Program-made: the position numbers and the translations under genes
Source of the DNA: Zychaea mexicana
Lineage: Eukaryota > Mucoromycota > Mucoromycetes > Mucorales > Lichtheimiaceae
Assembly (NCBI RefSeq): GCF_025766255.1
Contig: NW_026516752.1
Location: 62,001-126,000 of the forward strand
Length of the DNA stretch: 64,000 bases
Direction: 5' to 3'
In this document: piece after piece, positions 35,947 through 48,104 of the stretch
Layout of the letters: every line of letters begins with the position of its first letter
Numbering within the stretch: position 1 is the stretch's first letter
The notes under the pieces: model-generated
Told to the model about the DNA's origin: nothing
What the model saw: only the letters and a program-made list of their open reading frames with translations
The model's database searches: none

Positions 35947-38417
35947 CTATAACCACTGAGGATCTTTCAAATCTGGTAATAAAAGGGATTTGCCATGACC
36001 CATCAACGCCAACTGCCGATTTGTAACAACAGCTTGTCTGTAAATCCTTTCCAACGGGGGTTCTTCTGGACGATGCTGTAACGCTATTCAATGAAAAGAG
36101 AAAATGGTTATGTACTCCTCTTATTACTCAATCCTCTCTTGTACTACCTCTTTCTCGAACATCCCACGGGAAGAAAAAATTCGCTTACTTAGCATCACCG
36201 AATTGAGTTTCGTGGCCAATTGTTCTCGTTTAGATATATCCACCAAGTACGCCATTCTACCCGCAGAAGGATTTGAGTACGCAAGGAGTGAGAATATCTC
36301 CTGCCAATAAAGAAAAACAAAGAAATGGAAGAGCACATGCCAAGTCAGAGTAATAAAATCATCCACTGCCGTCCACTGCCCTTGATAGAAAAAAAAAACT
36401 TACCCTTAACCTTGATTCTACTTCGGGACTAGAGTTATGACGATATTCGTATCTGAGTTCTTGGCCATAATCCATGATTTTCTTCAAAACGCGGTCATTC
36501 GTTGCTCCCTCATCAGATAGCACAAGCCCACTATCCGTAAAGCCATTATTCCTTCTGTTGTAGGGACTGCTACTGCTGGTGTTACTCTGTCGACCCCTTT
36601 TTTTCCGCGTTGATTCTTGCTGATCAATATCCATTTGATCGTCATCACTGCTGCCGCTTAATGATGGAGACCGCAGCTGCTGCTGCTCACAGACTTGTTG
36701 ACTGTACTCACAGACCATTTCAACAAATTTCTGTGTCTTCAACTCAAACATGATATCGTGCGCAACGGGATTTTCTCTATCCATGCATTCTGGGAAGTAG
36801 GTTTGTGCAAGTTCAATGGCCTTATCAATATCACCGTGCAATATGGCCTTGCGGATACCTTGTCATAAAAATTATTGTTGTTTTTGATGAATATAATGTA
36901 GCATTATGCCGGATAAAGCAACCCGCTAATGAAAAAGAATAAAAAACCTACTTTGCCGTTTGAACATATCCTCCTCCTCTTTATCGTCCGCTTTGGCTGT
37001 TCCGCTGTGGGACAATTCAAGTGTCCGTCCGGAAGCATGTTTGATGTTGTTTAATGCGGCTTTGGCGGTGCCCATGTATCCCTGGTACACCAAGTAGGAC
37101 ATAACAAGGCGATCCATGGTTTCCCCTGCATCAAACGTGCTTCCCATGTCTTCCCCCAGCTCCTCTCGTTCTTTTAGGTTTTGATATATTTCGCGTTTTT
37201 GCTCCTACAAACAAATATGTCAAACAAGGAGAAAAGGCTTAGCAAAAGGCCATTTATCAATATCTCACCATCTTAAACTATATATCTTTTACATTTGTCT
37301 GCTACGAACCCAGTGCAATTTCCCCTTTCCATTTTCTCTATCCAGTTCTTACTCACCTTGACATAGTGAACAATATCAAATACAAATGGGTCCTGTCCAA
37401 AGTTAACTGTGACATGCTCCCCGGGAGTCCGTAAGCCAACGCAAGGGTATAAATGCATTGACGTTTTGAGCGAGCGGAATGCGATACCCAAATAAGTACC
37501 ATTTTTGGTATAAAATGCTGTTTTATCTGCCATGTTGATTCCGCATCCGATCACATCGCCTGTCGTAAACCTTGGCCCATATGTCTTTCCTGTGCCAGAC
37601 TCTTCAAAGGAGTGACCATCATCTCCATGATATCCCCATGAGTCGTTATCCCATCCTTTTAGATGTATCAGTACAACTCGGTTTGTTTTTTCTCGAACTT
37701 TATAGAAATCACCCCCACTACCCTTCTCTTCTTTCCATCCCTATTAATGTTCTCAAGCTCACTTAGAAAGCACTGTACCTGGTAATCGATCTAATCCGTT
37801 CTTTCCAGAGCAAAAGCCAATACCAATGAATCCGTCTTCGCCTTTAGATAGCACTTTTATTTCATAATAGTAGACACCACATTGACGTCTTATCGGGAAG
37901 TTGCTACGAACCGAAGCTGCGTGTGTTTCGGTTTTTCCGGGACCTTTTTTAGCCCAGTTTTAATATTAGCAAACTGAGTAGATTAAAGACGAGAGAGAAA
38001 GTATATGCTGCTTTTACCAGTGTAGACGAGGTCAAGTCCACCATTCTCTACCTCAAGATGGCGTGACTTATCATGACGATTCCATATGGATGGCAAACAT
38101 AGATCTGGTAATTTTCGTTCGTGCGCCATTATTGCAGTATCTTCTGTTATAGCGCGTCGCCTTTGCATCTGACGCTGCTGTTGTTGTTGCTGTTGCTGTT
38201 GCTGCTGCTCTCGTACCAAGGAAGCATAGAGTGTGTTCTGTAGATAAACTGGTAAGTGTGTAGGACTGACGGGAATCGCTGTGCACCGTCGTTTGGCACT
38301 TTGTAACAGATGTAACGGAAGCACATTGCGAGAAGAAGACGAAGAAGAAGCACTAGTATTGCTGCTGGGACTATTGATGCTGAGACCGTGACTGCGTGTG
38401 ACGCTAGTGAAAGGCAT
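35947..38417 (-). CDS. RANBP9: RanBPM/RanBP9-type protein (SPRY, LisH, CTLH), Gid1/Vid30 homologue, 7 exons
   Basis: Minus-strand exons are 38018-38417, 37779-37943, 37357-37655, 36952-37204, 36404-36858, 36189-36300 and 35947-36083, giving 606 residues. Homologues are scaffold subunits of the GID/CTLH ubiquitin ligase, which in yeast degrades gluconeogenic enzymes. The SPRY domain (residues about 130-290) shows CGVYYYEIKVLSKGEDGFIG, WDNDSWGYHGDDGHSFE, GDVIGCGINM and YPCVGLRTPGEHVTVNFGQ. LisH follows (MDRLVMSYLVYQGYMGTAKA), then CTLH (RKAILHGDIDKAIELAQTYF) and a CRA-like C-terminus (LLAYSNP, LEVDISKRE-like VDISKREQLATKLN). A nuclear-type basic, S-rich insert splits CTLH and CRA. The N-terminus carries poly-S and poly-Q. 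The start ATG at 38417 is the first in frame with good context. Confidence 0.93.
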
Positions 38418-39618
38418 AGTCAATAGAGAGCTCTGATAAAAGAAGTATGAAAGAAAAAGAATAAAAAAGTTGTTGAGAAAAAAAAGGGTAATCTGCAGGA
38501 AAGCGCCGTATCACGCGTGTCGACTTTTTGAGTTCATCCCCAATAAACTGCTCCGATTCGATTTGAATTCATGCCCGCAATCGAAGGCCGATGTTCTGAG
38601 GTAAAGACTTCTATCACTCTGTGTTTACAAAACCTGATCCTGTCCTGCTAGTACGATAACCACTGCGATCCTTTGATTGAGCGAGTAGCAGCTATAGCTA
38701 CGCTCTTCGCACAGCAACCACTGACATCCCTAAGTGGCTGTCTATCTTCAAACGTTATTTTCTTTATCTTTTGGCAGACACCTCCGTTTTCGTCAATAAA
38801 ACTGTACTTGTTTGGATAATCATCAATATTACCGCTTAATACATGTCTAGCAAGCTTAGCGATAACAAGTTGTGGCTACTCCGTTATGCTGTTGCTAGCT
38901 ACTAGATACTGTTATCTGCTGAAATGGACATACTCGCTAAACCGTGGGATTTATAGCGCACAGCTTGCTCCATTTAAGGTTTAGCACTAGGCTTGTTGCT
39001 GCCGATACTTTAGCTGTTATGTCACCCGAGCGTACCCTTATTTATCGCTACTCTCTGCATCATACCATCATAGTGAGCTTTGAACCCCCCAGTAAAGTTA
39101 TTTATTGGCAAGTGAAACAAATACACGATTCAAGCGCCCAGTAGCTGGTCTTTATACATCAAGTGTTGGTAACGAGCGCTTTTTAACTGATCACTGACGA
39201 ATAACTGTATACCAAAAGAAACATACAGTTTTGTGAATGGACTTATTCAACTTTTTGATACTTTGTACTGGTGATCCTCGGCGAAGTTGATTGCTCCCGA
39301 AGTCAAAGCAGCTACCAAGTTTTACCTTTTGCTACCCCCTCTCAAGCAGAGAGCCCAATAATATTAACACCGATACTTGTCTCTAAGGTTTCTATCATCT
39401 TGTCTTATAATCTGGGAAAGCTGCTATATTCTGGGTCTCTGAAAATACTAGAATGAATCGACAAGCTATGTTGGGAATGGAGCAAAGGGGCTTCTAGTTA
39501 ATTATTCTGGTTTATTGCTCTACATTAGAGAGATCTGTATATATATGCTTATGGATTTCATCCACAGATGGAGTCTAATTTTAGGCATGAGAAGAAAATG
39601 ATGATGGTGAATAGTCGC
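38418..39618. other. Intergenic, promoter side of the RanBPM gene
   Basis: About 1.2 kb without supported coding sequence. The RanBPM promoter should be near the left end. Short open frames between 38940 and 39460 have no recognisable content. Confidence 0.35.
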
Positions 39619-42185
39619 TTATAGATTCATCAAAAAATAATCATCCTCAGTATCACTGTCGTCTTCATCCGTAGAGTGATATACAGCGTCATTTTTGTCT
39701 TCTCTCTGTCCAAAGATATATCTCGATCTTCCACCGACAATGTTGTATTTTTCGCTTAGCAGCTGATCCTTGCTGCTGCTGCTGTTGTCGTTGCTGTTTC
39801 CGGAATATTGTTTGCAACCATGTAAATAATTGTATCTTCCGTTGCGCTCGATGTGCACTGTAAATGGGAGTTTGCCTCGATGCTCCTCAAAGAGCCGATA
39901 TAGCTTTGGCTTTGAGAACATCGCGTTGCTGTCATGAATTTTGAGATGTACCATGCTGACTAACGATGCGAGCGCTTTCAGCTGCTCTCCGCCAATCTTG
40001 CATTTGGTCCGGATTTCCAGATATTGTAAGTGCGAATCACAAAGAGCCTCCATAATATCCACCAGCACTCGAGAGTTGACGATCTTAGTGTTGAATCGAG
40101 CAAGGTTGAGTTTAGTGATGTTTTTGTGGGCTGCAATTTGCCTTGCAATACGTGGCAGGAAATCATCATAGTCGACAAAATCAACTCCGTCGTCATAGTA
40201 ATATGTATTGTTAGATCTCACTACAGTTGCTGTTGAATCACTGATTGAAATGTCGAAGGAGACTGATAGACTTGTAAGGCTAGATGCTGCGGGACCGTTG
40301 AACAGAGCGTCGATGCCAAAAAGAGATACATATCCCCTTGTCCCGGATCTTATTGGAATCCTTGCATTTGTAAATCGGTCGGTGTCACATAAGTTGATGG
40401 ACAGTGTACGCAACTGGTCAAGGTTTCCAAGTGCCTTAAACACATCATCACTCCAAATATCAAATTTTCCAGATATATCAGCGTGATTAATAAGCGGGCA
40501 CGAGGCTAGGAGCTGTGCCATCTCTTGAGAGTAGAAATGTTGACTCCAGTCGTTTATATGGATAGTAAGCGACAAAAGTCGAGGCGCGCCAAGGGCAGCG
40601 AATGTAGCTAGTGCCTTGTGAGTATCATTGGAAAAGCCATTCAAGTGTCGGAAGCAAAGGCTGAGTGTTTCAAGCGTGTTGTGTCGCTTTTGAAAAATAC
40701 GTTTTAGTACTTGGTCGTTATCATCGTAACGCTGCCCGTCGACGTCGATGCTCAAGACTTGAAGTCTATCAGTTGATGTAGTTTGTGGTCGTTGTGAATA
40801 AGTCGCTATATATCTGTCCATGTTTTTACCCGGTGGGTCGTAGCAGAGCTTGCGAAGATGGGGACAATGGTCTTCAGCAAGACGTAGAGCTTTTGAGCAA
40901 CTATAATGCATTTGACCAAGTGCAAGCGAGTTCAAATGTGGTGCGCTTTGAAGGGTCCGTGTTAGCGTTTCGTCGGGTACTTTAAAATCCAAACAAAGCT
41001 CTGTTAGGTATAGAGAGGATGGTGGCAATGTTGTTGCAATAGTTCTTTTGGTTGGCGTAAACTGTGGATATCTTGCGCTGCTAGTAATGGACTGGATATT
41101 GGGACACATCCGTACAGCGTCGGCTATCACTTCTTCATCAAAGTCACTGCTACTGAGGATGGTATTCAACTGTAACCTTTTGAGAGTCTTTGCGTTATTA
41201 TAAAGAATGCTGCACATCTTTGATCTGGGAGGGTCTCTAATTTCTTTATAAATATAACACGACTCTCATAAATATCCACAAATCATGGTCTTCCAGATAG
41301 TATTCAGCTACAATGTAATAATTGCTTACCCAATGACTCCAATTTGCTCCATCTCCCTTGCAACATCGCTTCAAGTATAAGTTTGGATCGGTAGTAAACT
41401 GTTACCTCCTTGTCTTCCTCGCTTTCATACTCCTCTACCTCGTCAAGGCTGTCGTTCATATCAAGCACCAGGTTTCTGACTTGTTGGGGCTGGATCGCTC
41501 GTATAAATGACGGTATGGTTGAAGAGCATCGAGGCATATTGTCTCGCTTGGTCGTATCGATAGTCTGCCACATTCCATGCCATTCTCGCATTATAAATTC
41601 ATTCCAAAAGCGGCAAGTAGACGCGAACCGGATACGCTCCTTCATGGTCAGCATAGACAAGATCTTGGCAATTATTTCGTACGGCAAAACGAATGTCAAC
41701 CACTTGTTACGCGTTTCCATTTCCGCCATCAATTGGTTGAACTTTTTACCAAGCTCAGTACATGCAGGAAATGTTTCGAATCCTTTTCTGTACACCAGCG
41801 CTCCTTGTTTCAGATCGCCTTGCAAGACGTGTGCATTAGCTCTGAAGAAATATACGTCTGGTGTGCCACTGCTACTGCTGCGACTCTGGTAGCCATCGGC
41901 ACGGTCGCAGTCGTCAAGTACGCGCTCGTAAATGTGCTGCATTTCATAGGCTGCTGCACGATGCAGTAGAATGGAGGTAAGATTGGTATACAGTGCATCC
42001 AAAGCTTGTGTGTATGATTCAACTGCTTGACTGTAGTTTAGTGATGCATAGGCCGTTCGTCCCTGGTCAAATGCAGTTTGGATAGCAGTAAAGTCCAGCT
42101 CGGCTACTGCTATACGAGCGTAAGCATCACCATGTGCAACGATCGATTGACGGATTGCAGTTCGCCTTGCCATTGCGGTTGACAT
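39619..42185 (-). CDS. TPR, F-box and leucine-rich-repeat protein (Pof3/Dia2-like), 2 exons
   Basis: Minus-strand exons are 41330-42185 and 39619-41234, giving about 823 residues. The N-terminal part (about 38-145) is TPR-like (AFDQGRTAYASLNYSQAVESY, then ILLHRAAAYEM and VYFFRANAHVLQGDLKQGA). The F-box spans about 162-200 (LPYEIIAKILSMLTMKERIR, then CRFWNEF). Exon 2 is a leucine-rich-repeat array (LKRLQLNT, LYLTELCLDF, LNSLALGQ, LLSLTIHIN, LRTLSINLC and others). This order of domains is that of SCF substrate receptors Pof3 and Dia2, which act in replication and genome stability. Lineage-specific F-box families also have it, so orthology is not certain. The C-terminus is S/D-rich. The exon 2 acceptor (TTAGAG) was chosen by phase. 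Confidence 0.85.
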
Positions 42186-43372
42186 TGTCGCGATCAGAGG
42201 AGCAGTCGTGCAAGAAGAGAAATAGCTTCTGGTTCAAAAGAATCAGGTATGCGTACGACCAAAATGCGATGCTGTCTGAAAAATTGTAAGCCCAGACAGT
42301 TATGGTGAGTGCGACCAAACACTTTTGGCAAGGGCAGTGCCGACATATTGATCCTTTACTCAATGAGTAAGCAGCTCGTTGATGCCTTTGCCTTATGGTA
42401 CTCGAACGGTTCAAAATGATTCAATTGAAAGCTGAGTGCTACAGACTGCCATGGAATCTGACCGAGATCCTGTCAAAAGTGACTGAACATTAGGATATGA
42501 TAATGATATTTGGTGCATCAGTAAATAGAAATATTTCACTGCAAGTAGTACATATCATTTAATGTACATGCTATACGTTTGTAGTATAGACTGTATCATA
42601 CTGCTACTAAATTATTGGACGACGCTTCTTTTGTCACATTACATTAGGTCACTTTATGTCTTTTATTAGGAACCAGTTGTTTATGTGTGGTGCTCAAAAT
42701 CCTCTTTATCACGTAGCCGCCCATTACATCATTGGATCATAAACAATACGAAGTCAACCCTTAAATATGTCTAAAGTGCTTGTATGGAAACGCGCACTGC
42801 CCACAGTTGACTGAAGACGATGCTAAAATATGTATAAAATTCTACGCTGAAACTGTTTAGAAGAGGAGATGTTGATGAGAGTTGGCTGCACATTTTTTTT
42901 CTTGGACAATATGATTTGTATATTTAGATTAAATTGTCTGATGGTTTATCACTACTACTATAGTAGCTTAGACAAAACATATAAGCAACCTCCTCGTCAT
43001 CAGCTCATCACATGTAGTATTTTTATGTCAATTTAGATCTTTTGTGCCTCTTTTGTTCATAGTTCTTCCTTCTGTGGCTATTATTTGATGATACTTAATG
43101 TAGTGGACTGCCAAAAAGTGACTTAATATGACACCGTTATATATCTTTTTTGGTGGATATATGCACAGCAAATAAATGTAGATAGACTACATCATCATAT
43201 CATTGAAGTATATATATTTGCTATAAGGAAAAATTATGGATAATACGAAAGGCCATGACAAAAAATAAAGAAGTGCCAGTACACCGAAGCATGAAAAAGT
43301 AATCTACGAAGGAAAAGTATGAGATGTAAGTAAGACGTTACATGACCTAAAAAACAAAAATCTTTGAAAACC
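42186..43372. other. Intergenic, about 1.2 kb
   Basis: The F-box gene promoter lies at the left end. The remainder is strongly AT-rich. No gene or RNA recognised. Confidence 0.35.
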
Positions 43373-43377
43373 AAAAA
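43373..43377 (-). terminator. RNA polymerase III terminator of the tRNA-Asn gene
   Basis: On the minus strand a T5 run lies about 34 bases after the tRNA 3' end. Between them, 43386-43405 forms a perfect 7-bp stem (TCGAATC...GATTCGA). Confidence 0.6.
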
Positions 43378-43410
43378 GATTCTCCTCGAATCCTATCAGA
43401 TTCGAAGAAT

Positions 43411-43484
43411 CGCTCCTAGGTGGGCTCGAACCACCAACCTCCTGATTAACAGTCAGACGCGCTAGCCAATTGCGCCATAAGAGC
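43411..43484 (-). tRNA. tRNA-Asn, anticodon GTT
   Basis: The minus strand reads GCTCTTA at the 5' end and TAGGAGC plus discriminator G at the 3' end, forming a complete acceptor stem. The D-arm region contains TGGCGCAATTGGCTAGCGCG. The anticodon loop CTGTTAA carries GTT, and the T-arm is GGTTCGAGCC in context. It is 74 bases and has no intron. A and B box promoter elements are internal and intact. Confidence 0.95.
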
Positions 43485-43784
43485 TCTTGTTGTGCCCTTT
43501 CAAAACAAAAACAATACGGAATTTACAGTGTATTAGATCGCACGCCGCCATATCGTCGTCGTCGTCATACCATCATACATGTATTGTTGTCATCAATCGA
43601 CGATGATGATGATAATGATATCAATATGAGCTAAGGAGGAGAATGAGGAGGGGGAGTAATATAGCAAGCCAGTAAAGCTACTAGAAATATAGTAATACTC
43701 TACTAACTTAGAGTAGGATAGGTTTATATGCCATTACTTTAAAGCTATAAAGCCTCAAGCTTATCATTCCCAAAGTGTTGAGAT

Positions 43785-44650
43785 TAGGGGTCGTAATTAG
43801 ATGGGTTGGGTTAGGTCAAGGGTCTGACCTGTTGACCTGTGGGTCAAGAAAACACTGACCTGACCCGACCTATCCAACCCAACAGGTCAGAACTCAGGTT
43901 GATGGGTTAAGACTGATTTCGATATGGTAATGAAGGAAGTGTCAATCAACCTGAACTTGTTGAGTCCTGGAAGTGCAAAACTCTATATATACAGAGCTCT
44001 CCAAAATGATGGCACGCATATTCCTAGCAGTGCTAGCAACATCTGCGTTTTGTGTGATTATTCTTAAAACTAAAGGGCTTTGTGCCATCACAAAAGAAGA
44101 ATTCACTTGGGCTCATATATATGTATTAAAGAAAGCATAATGGTTAAAGTGTAGTTGAAAATCGACTTCCCCATATGCCCTAATCCTTTTCCTTTCCCTT
44201 TTCCTATTACTTCTTCCTTGTTCCTTCATTTTTTTTTCTCAATTCCTTTTCAATCTTTTGTCAAATCTCGTCTCTTACTGCCACCCTCTATTGTCTGTTC
44301 TTATTGTACTATTGCTGCTTCTTTACTCCTTTTACATATATTTCTTGTAGCTTACTTATCCATTACTCTTGAATATAAAATATAATCCCATAATCAAAAG
44401 AATATAAGTACATTTTATGTTATAGTTCTATAGCAGTTAGCAGACATATTGACAACTACATCCTATAATATAATGATGCTTCCCAACAAGAAGATTGACG
44501 ACTTGAATATAAGTACCTCAAACATATTATATATATACATAGGTAACAACAGGTTGGGTCAAGGGTTAAATGGGTTGACCCATAGGTCAGAAAAGCATCG
44601 ATCCAACCCGTTGACCCATCCTTAACCCGCGGGTCAGATTGCGACCTCTA
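43785..44650. mobile_element. Old transposon-like element with imperfect inverted ends and subterminal GGGTTGACC clusters
   Basis: The left end (TAGGGGTCGTAATTAGA) and the reverse complement of the right end (TAGAGGTCGCAATCTGA) match at 13 of 17 positions. Inside each end lies a cluster of GGTTGGGT, GGGTTGACC, AGGTCA and their complements (43800-43920 and 44545-44640), as in subterminal repeats of hAT-type elements. Flanks GTTGAGAT (43777-43784) and GTCGAGAT (44654-44661) could be a worn 8-bp target duplication, but the right copy is offset by three bases. No transposase coding sequence is seen inside. It is clearly older than the element at 9.1-9.9 kb and shares no sequence with it. Confidence 0.6.
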
Positions 44651-47081
44651 GTAGTCGAGATGTCTGCTCCCTTTAATCCCACTAGCCACTACAGCAAATG
44701 TCCAGCTGAAGTTAGTGCTATGAAGACCATTTCTCTTAAATCAATTCGTTGTATATTAAGTTTGGCCCGTGTTACTAGTAAAGCAATCAAAAAGCAGATA
44801 ATTTAACATTTAGCATAGACATGTTTAGTAGTTTTGCCGTTAAGTACATAGTACATAGACAGCCTTTAGATATTGTACTGACGCTCTATTTATAATCCTG
44901 AAGATAAAAAAGCTCGATGCAAGAGCTGGTAGCTGGAAGGCTACCTTATTATAAGTCTTTTAGTAATAACACTGCTTAAATACCTTCTGATTACTCCTTT
45001 CGATAAATTATATTACTTTACCTGCGCCATAGGAGCCTTTTTTCTACGTTAGTCTAGGAACGATCATGCTCGCCCTGTGAATATCCGGAAGCTTAAACAG
45101 AAGAAAGCTCTTAAAAATAAGCGAAAGCTATAGCGCATCAACTAATAGGCTTAGTAATGTATGCTAAAGCTTGAAACAATTGGACCCTTAGTGGTATATA
45201 CTTACCATAGCGTATCGTCTGCCGCCACTAAAATCAACCAAAGCTCGTTTGTGGAGTGTATGCACAACAACAGAAGATACTGACCAAGATAGGTCGGTTA
45301 CGAATAATGGTAGAAGACCACACAGGAGATAGGATCATCTGCACGAGGAACTCAGTATCTTCATGCTTGATATTCATCGGACGCGCTCTTTTTCGGATTT
45401 TTTCTCTTTATAGCATGAACTTCATCGAGAGTTATATGTCTGACCGCTTTCGTTCCAGCCATGTCCAGACACACAAGACTCGTCAGAGGCAATCGTACCT
45501 CGCAATCAAAAACTACGAGCTCAAACTCGACGTGAGAAGATGGCGCTAGAAGAGCAAATGCAACGATTACAGAGTGATACGACGCTCAATATATAAAACG
45601 TTGCGACTGGCGATTAAATTTGTAGAGTTAAAGCAGAGAAAATGGAAGAGTACAGAGGGACAGAGGAGAGAGAAAATGATAGACAGAGAAAGAGAGGTAA
45701 CATTTTCTGTGCGATATCAAAATAAGATGTAGTAAGGAAGGCCTGTTGGAAGTAACGACAAGCGTTACAAATACTTCGCCCAGTTGGAATTTCCTTTGTC
45801 GTTCCAAAATCATCCTCGACCGTTTGTTCACGCTGCGTATGCCTGTGTCCGGAGTAGCTGAAAGTTACAAATAATGGCATTCAAGTGAGATCCATTCTCT
45901 TTCACTTTTTGCACCAGGCAACAAACAGTAGCCCATTCCAAGCATCATTCATAGTCATTTTTGCCCTCCAACAAAATAGCTAGACACTTTAGGCTTTGCC
46001 ACCCATTTTCCAGAAGGCCAATTGTGTGCTATAAACTCCACAGTACGCATACAAAACTATCGGAAAACAGCTCAATACTTAAGGATATACATACGTGAAC
46101 TGAAAAATCGTCGGTACAAGGCGAAGCAACAACACTGAATGAGACATGTTTTAACAAGCTCCACACATTGAATGTGACTATGTCACATACAGCAAATATA
46201 TATGTACGTGTATATCCTTTTTGCAGCAGCAAGGACACACAAAGTACAGTACTGTATAATACGCACAGGAGGAGTTGTACGATTGATAGTAACATGTTAA
46301 ACGCTTTGCTTACGAGTTATAGATAGCCGCAGCCCTTGCGAGACACTGTTGCTATTGCTATTGATTATCCATATTTTCAAGTATGTTTATTCCCGTAATT
46401 GCAATACTCTGTAGCATATGTTAGAGACATAATCACCAAGTAGCTCTTCCTTGATTACAAGGATGAATACGCTTAATTCTTCGTCTCAAATACGTTGACA
46501 CACAAAGACATATCGTTCATCTACAAAAATGCCGTCAAAGAGGCTAGAACGTGCTTGCGAGAACACAGACTCTCATCCGCACCGGAGTCGATTTTTGTGA
46601 TCTTTCGCTACTCCTCCGTTAATTGGAGTTTCCTTTAACAGATGCGCAGTGTCCACCATGCATAAAAGCAGTAGAGGGATGTCGTCGTCATCACGTGAGA
46701 ATTTTCTGAATAGAAGAACGGGGTTGACGCATAACTTATTAGCACGCAACAGATTTTTTTTCTTTTATGAAACGCCACGCAGCACGACAGCGACGTACAA
46801 AAGTCAGGTCAGTATGTACTTGTAGCCTAGAACCTGTACATTCCGAAAGTAAAAGCAAAGTAGAAAAAGGTAATCGCAACGGGTCAAGAGATGGCTTCTT
46901 ATAAGAAGCCCATCCATTCTTCGCCATGCTCGTGTAACCTTTGCAGGTGGGGCGATCTGACGAGTGACGTCGATGAAATTTCTTTGCGAAAAGATAAAGA
47001 GGAGAGATGTTGCCCTCAGCAGTAAAATACCTTCTCTTTCCCTCAATCTTTTCCCACTTTTTTTTTTGAGCCAGAACCGCC
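44651..47081. other. Gene-poor region of about 2.4 kb
   Basis: A plus-strand open frame at 45256-45549 has no recognisable domain and no upstream context; I do not call it a gene. No RNA gene, LTR or second tRNA was found. Confidence 0.35.
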
Positions 47082-48104
47082 ATGCACGTCTTGAATCCCG
47101 TCTCTGTGATTAGCGCTATCATCCTTCTTTCTCTCTTGTTTGCTTGCACCATGGATACATACTCTCAAGACGTGGCTTACACGATGCCCCGGTCAGTCGA
47201 AGTGCTGCGGAAAATCATGCCTGTTGCAGTATTAGTTTTTCTATACTATACTCGATGGGTAAATCAACGCTTAACACCAACAACAACAGCAGCAGTAGCC
47301 GTAGCAATCACAAGCTTGATTAACGCAACAATAGCAGCAGCAGCAGTAATGCTGATGAGTGTCACTGCCCTAACAATAGCACTAGCAGCAAATGTACTCT
47401 TACTTGTCATCGGCGTAGCAAAAGCGACAGCAACAGAGGTGGTGATTTTTGTCGTTGGCATCGTAAAAGCAACAGTAACAGAAGTGTCGCTGTTCGTCGT
47501 TGGCGTTATAAAAGCAATAGCAACAGAAGCGTCGCTGTTCGTCGTTGGCATTATAAAAGCAACAGTAACAGAAGTGTCACTGTTTATCATCTGCGTTGTA
47601 AAAGTAACAGCAACAGAAGCGCCGCTATTTGTCATTGGTATCGTAAAAGTAGCAGCAACAGCGCTAGTGACAAGTGTTATTCCCGCAGCGGCAGAAACGA
47701 GCATAGAAACAGAACCACTACCCTTCTCACCATCGTCACCAGCCCTACCCAACCTCAGTGCATTTTTCCGAGAGCCAGAGGAGCCAACTCGTGAATGGCT
47801 CGAGGCAGTCGCCTACCGACGCCCAGTTCCTGTTCACCCTGAAGTTGCCTATTACAAAGAGGTGCTTCTCCGGTGCGAAGTACGCGAGCGACAGCGGCAG
47901 CAGGAAGAACAAGAGTACCTGCTGGAGGAGGCGGATCGACGACGCCGCTTTGAGGAGCATCTACAGCAACTTGAGAAGCAGCAACAGCAGCAGCAACTCG
48001 AACAACAGCAGCTGCAGCAGCAACAACAACTCGAGCAACAGATGCTGGTCAACTCCGACTACATGGACTGGGAGCAATCCTTTGCTTGTAGTGTAAGTAT
48101 TTGA
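47082..48104 (+). CDS. Unrecognised hydrophobic protein with a tandem 15-residue repeat and a Q-rich coiled-coil tail
   Basis: The frame gives 340 residues. The start is in good context (GCCATGC). I do not recognise the family. A signal-anchor-like segment (VISAIILLSLLFACTM) and a second hydrophobic segment (IMPVAVLVFLYY) come first, then an Ala/Thr/Val-rich region. Residues about 109-195 (47406-47665) are five full and one partial copies of a 15-residue unit such as VVGIVKATVTEVSLF, with invariant Lys at 6 and Glu at 11. A hinge (ETSIETEPLPFSPSSPALPN) leads to EPTREWLEAVAYRRP, then an E/R/Q coiled coil and poly-Q. The sequence AGTGTAAGT at 48090-48098 is a perfect splice donor; joining 48092 to 48131 (38-base intron) would extend the frame 60 codons to 48313. 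A decayed relative lies near 61 kb. Confidence 0.65.
   Translation: MHVLNPVSVISAIILLSLLFACTMDTYSQDVAYTMPRSVEVLRKIMPVAVLVFLYYTRWVNQRLTPTTTAAVAVAITSLINATIAAAAVMLMSVTALTIALAANVLLLVIGVAKATATEVVIFVVGIVKATVTEVSLFVVGVIKAIATEASLFVVGIIKATVTEVSLFIICVVKVTATEAPLFVIGIVKVAATALVTSVIPAAAETSIETEPLPFSPSSPALPNLSAFFREPEEPTREWLEAVAYRRPVPVHPEVAYYKEVLLRCEVRERQRQQEEQEYLLEEADRRRRFEEHLQQLEKQQQQQQLEQQQLQQQQQLEQQMLVNSDYMDWEQSFACSVSI
47406..47665 (+). repeat. 45-bp tandem coding repeat
   Basis: Copies begin at 47406, 47451, 47496, 47541 and 47586, with a partial copy from 47631. The period is exactly 45 bases, keeping the frame. The core DNA word is GTCGTTGGCxTxxTAAAAGC followed by AACAG and a TCGCTGTTC-like end. Copies 2 to 4 are the most alike. 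Confidence 0.92.

Noticed and set aside
28412..42185. A ubiquitin-related gene cluster (deubiquitinase, RanBPM-type E3 subunit, F-box protein)
   Set aside because: The genes are separated by unrelated genes, have no shared promoter and belong to different complexes. Fungal gene order of this kind is usually chance.
45256..45549. A 97-codon plus-strand open frame in the gene-poor region
   Set aside because: No recognisable domain, no flanking splice sites in phase and composition like the surrounding non-coding DNA.
47264..47752. A long minus-strand open frame opposite the 15-residue repeat array, itself repetitive and hydrophobic
   Set aside because: It exists because the 45-base unit is open in the opposite frame too. 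The plus strand has the better start context, flanking domains and a related copy at 61 kb.
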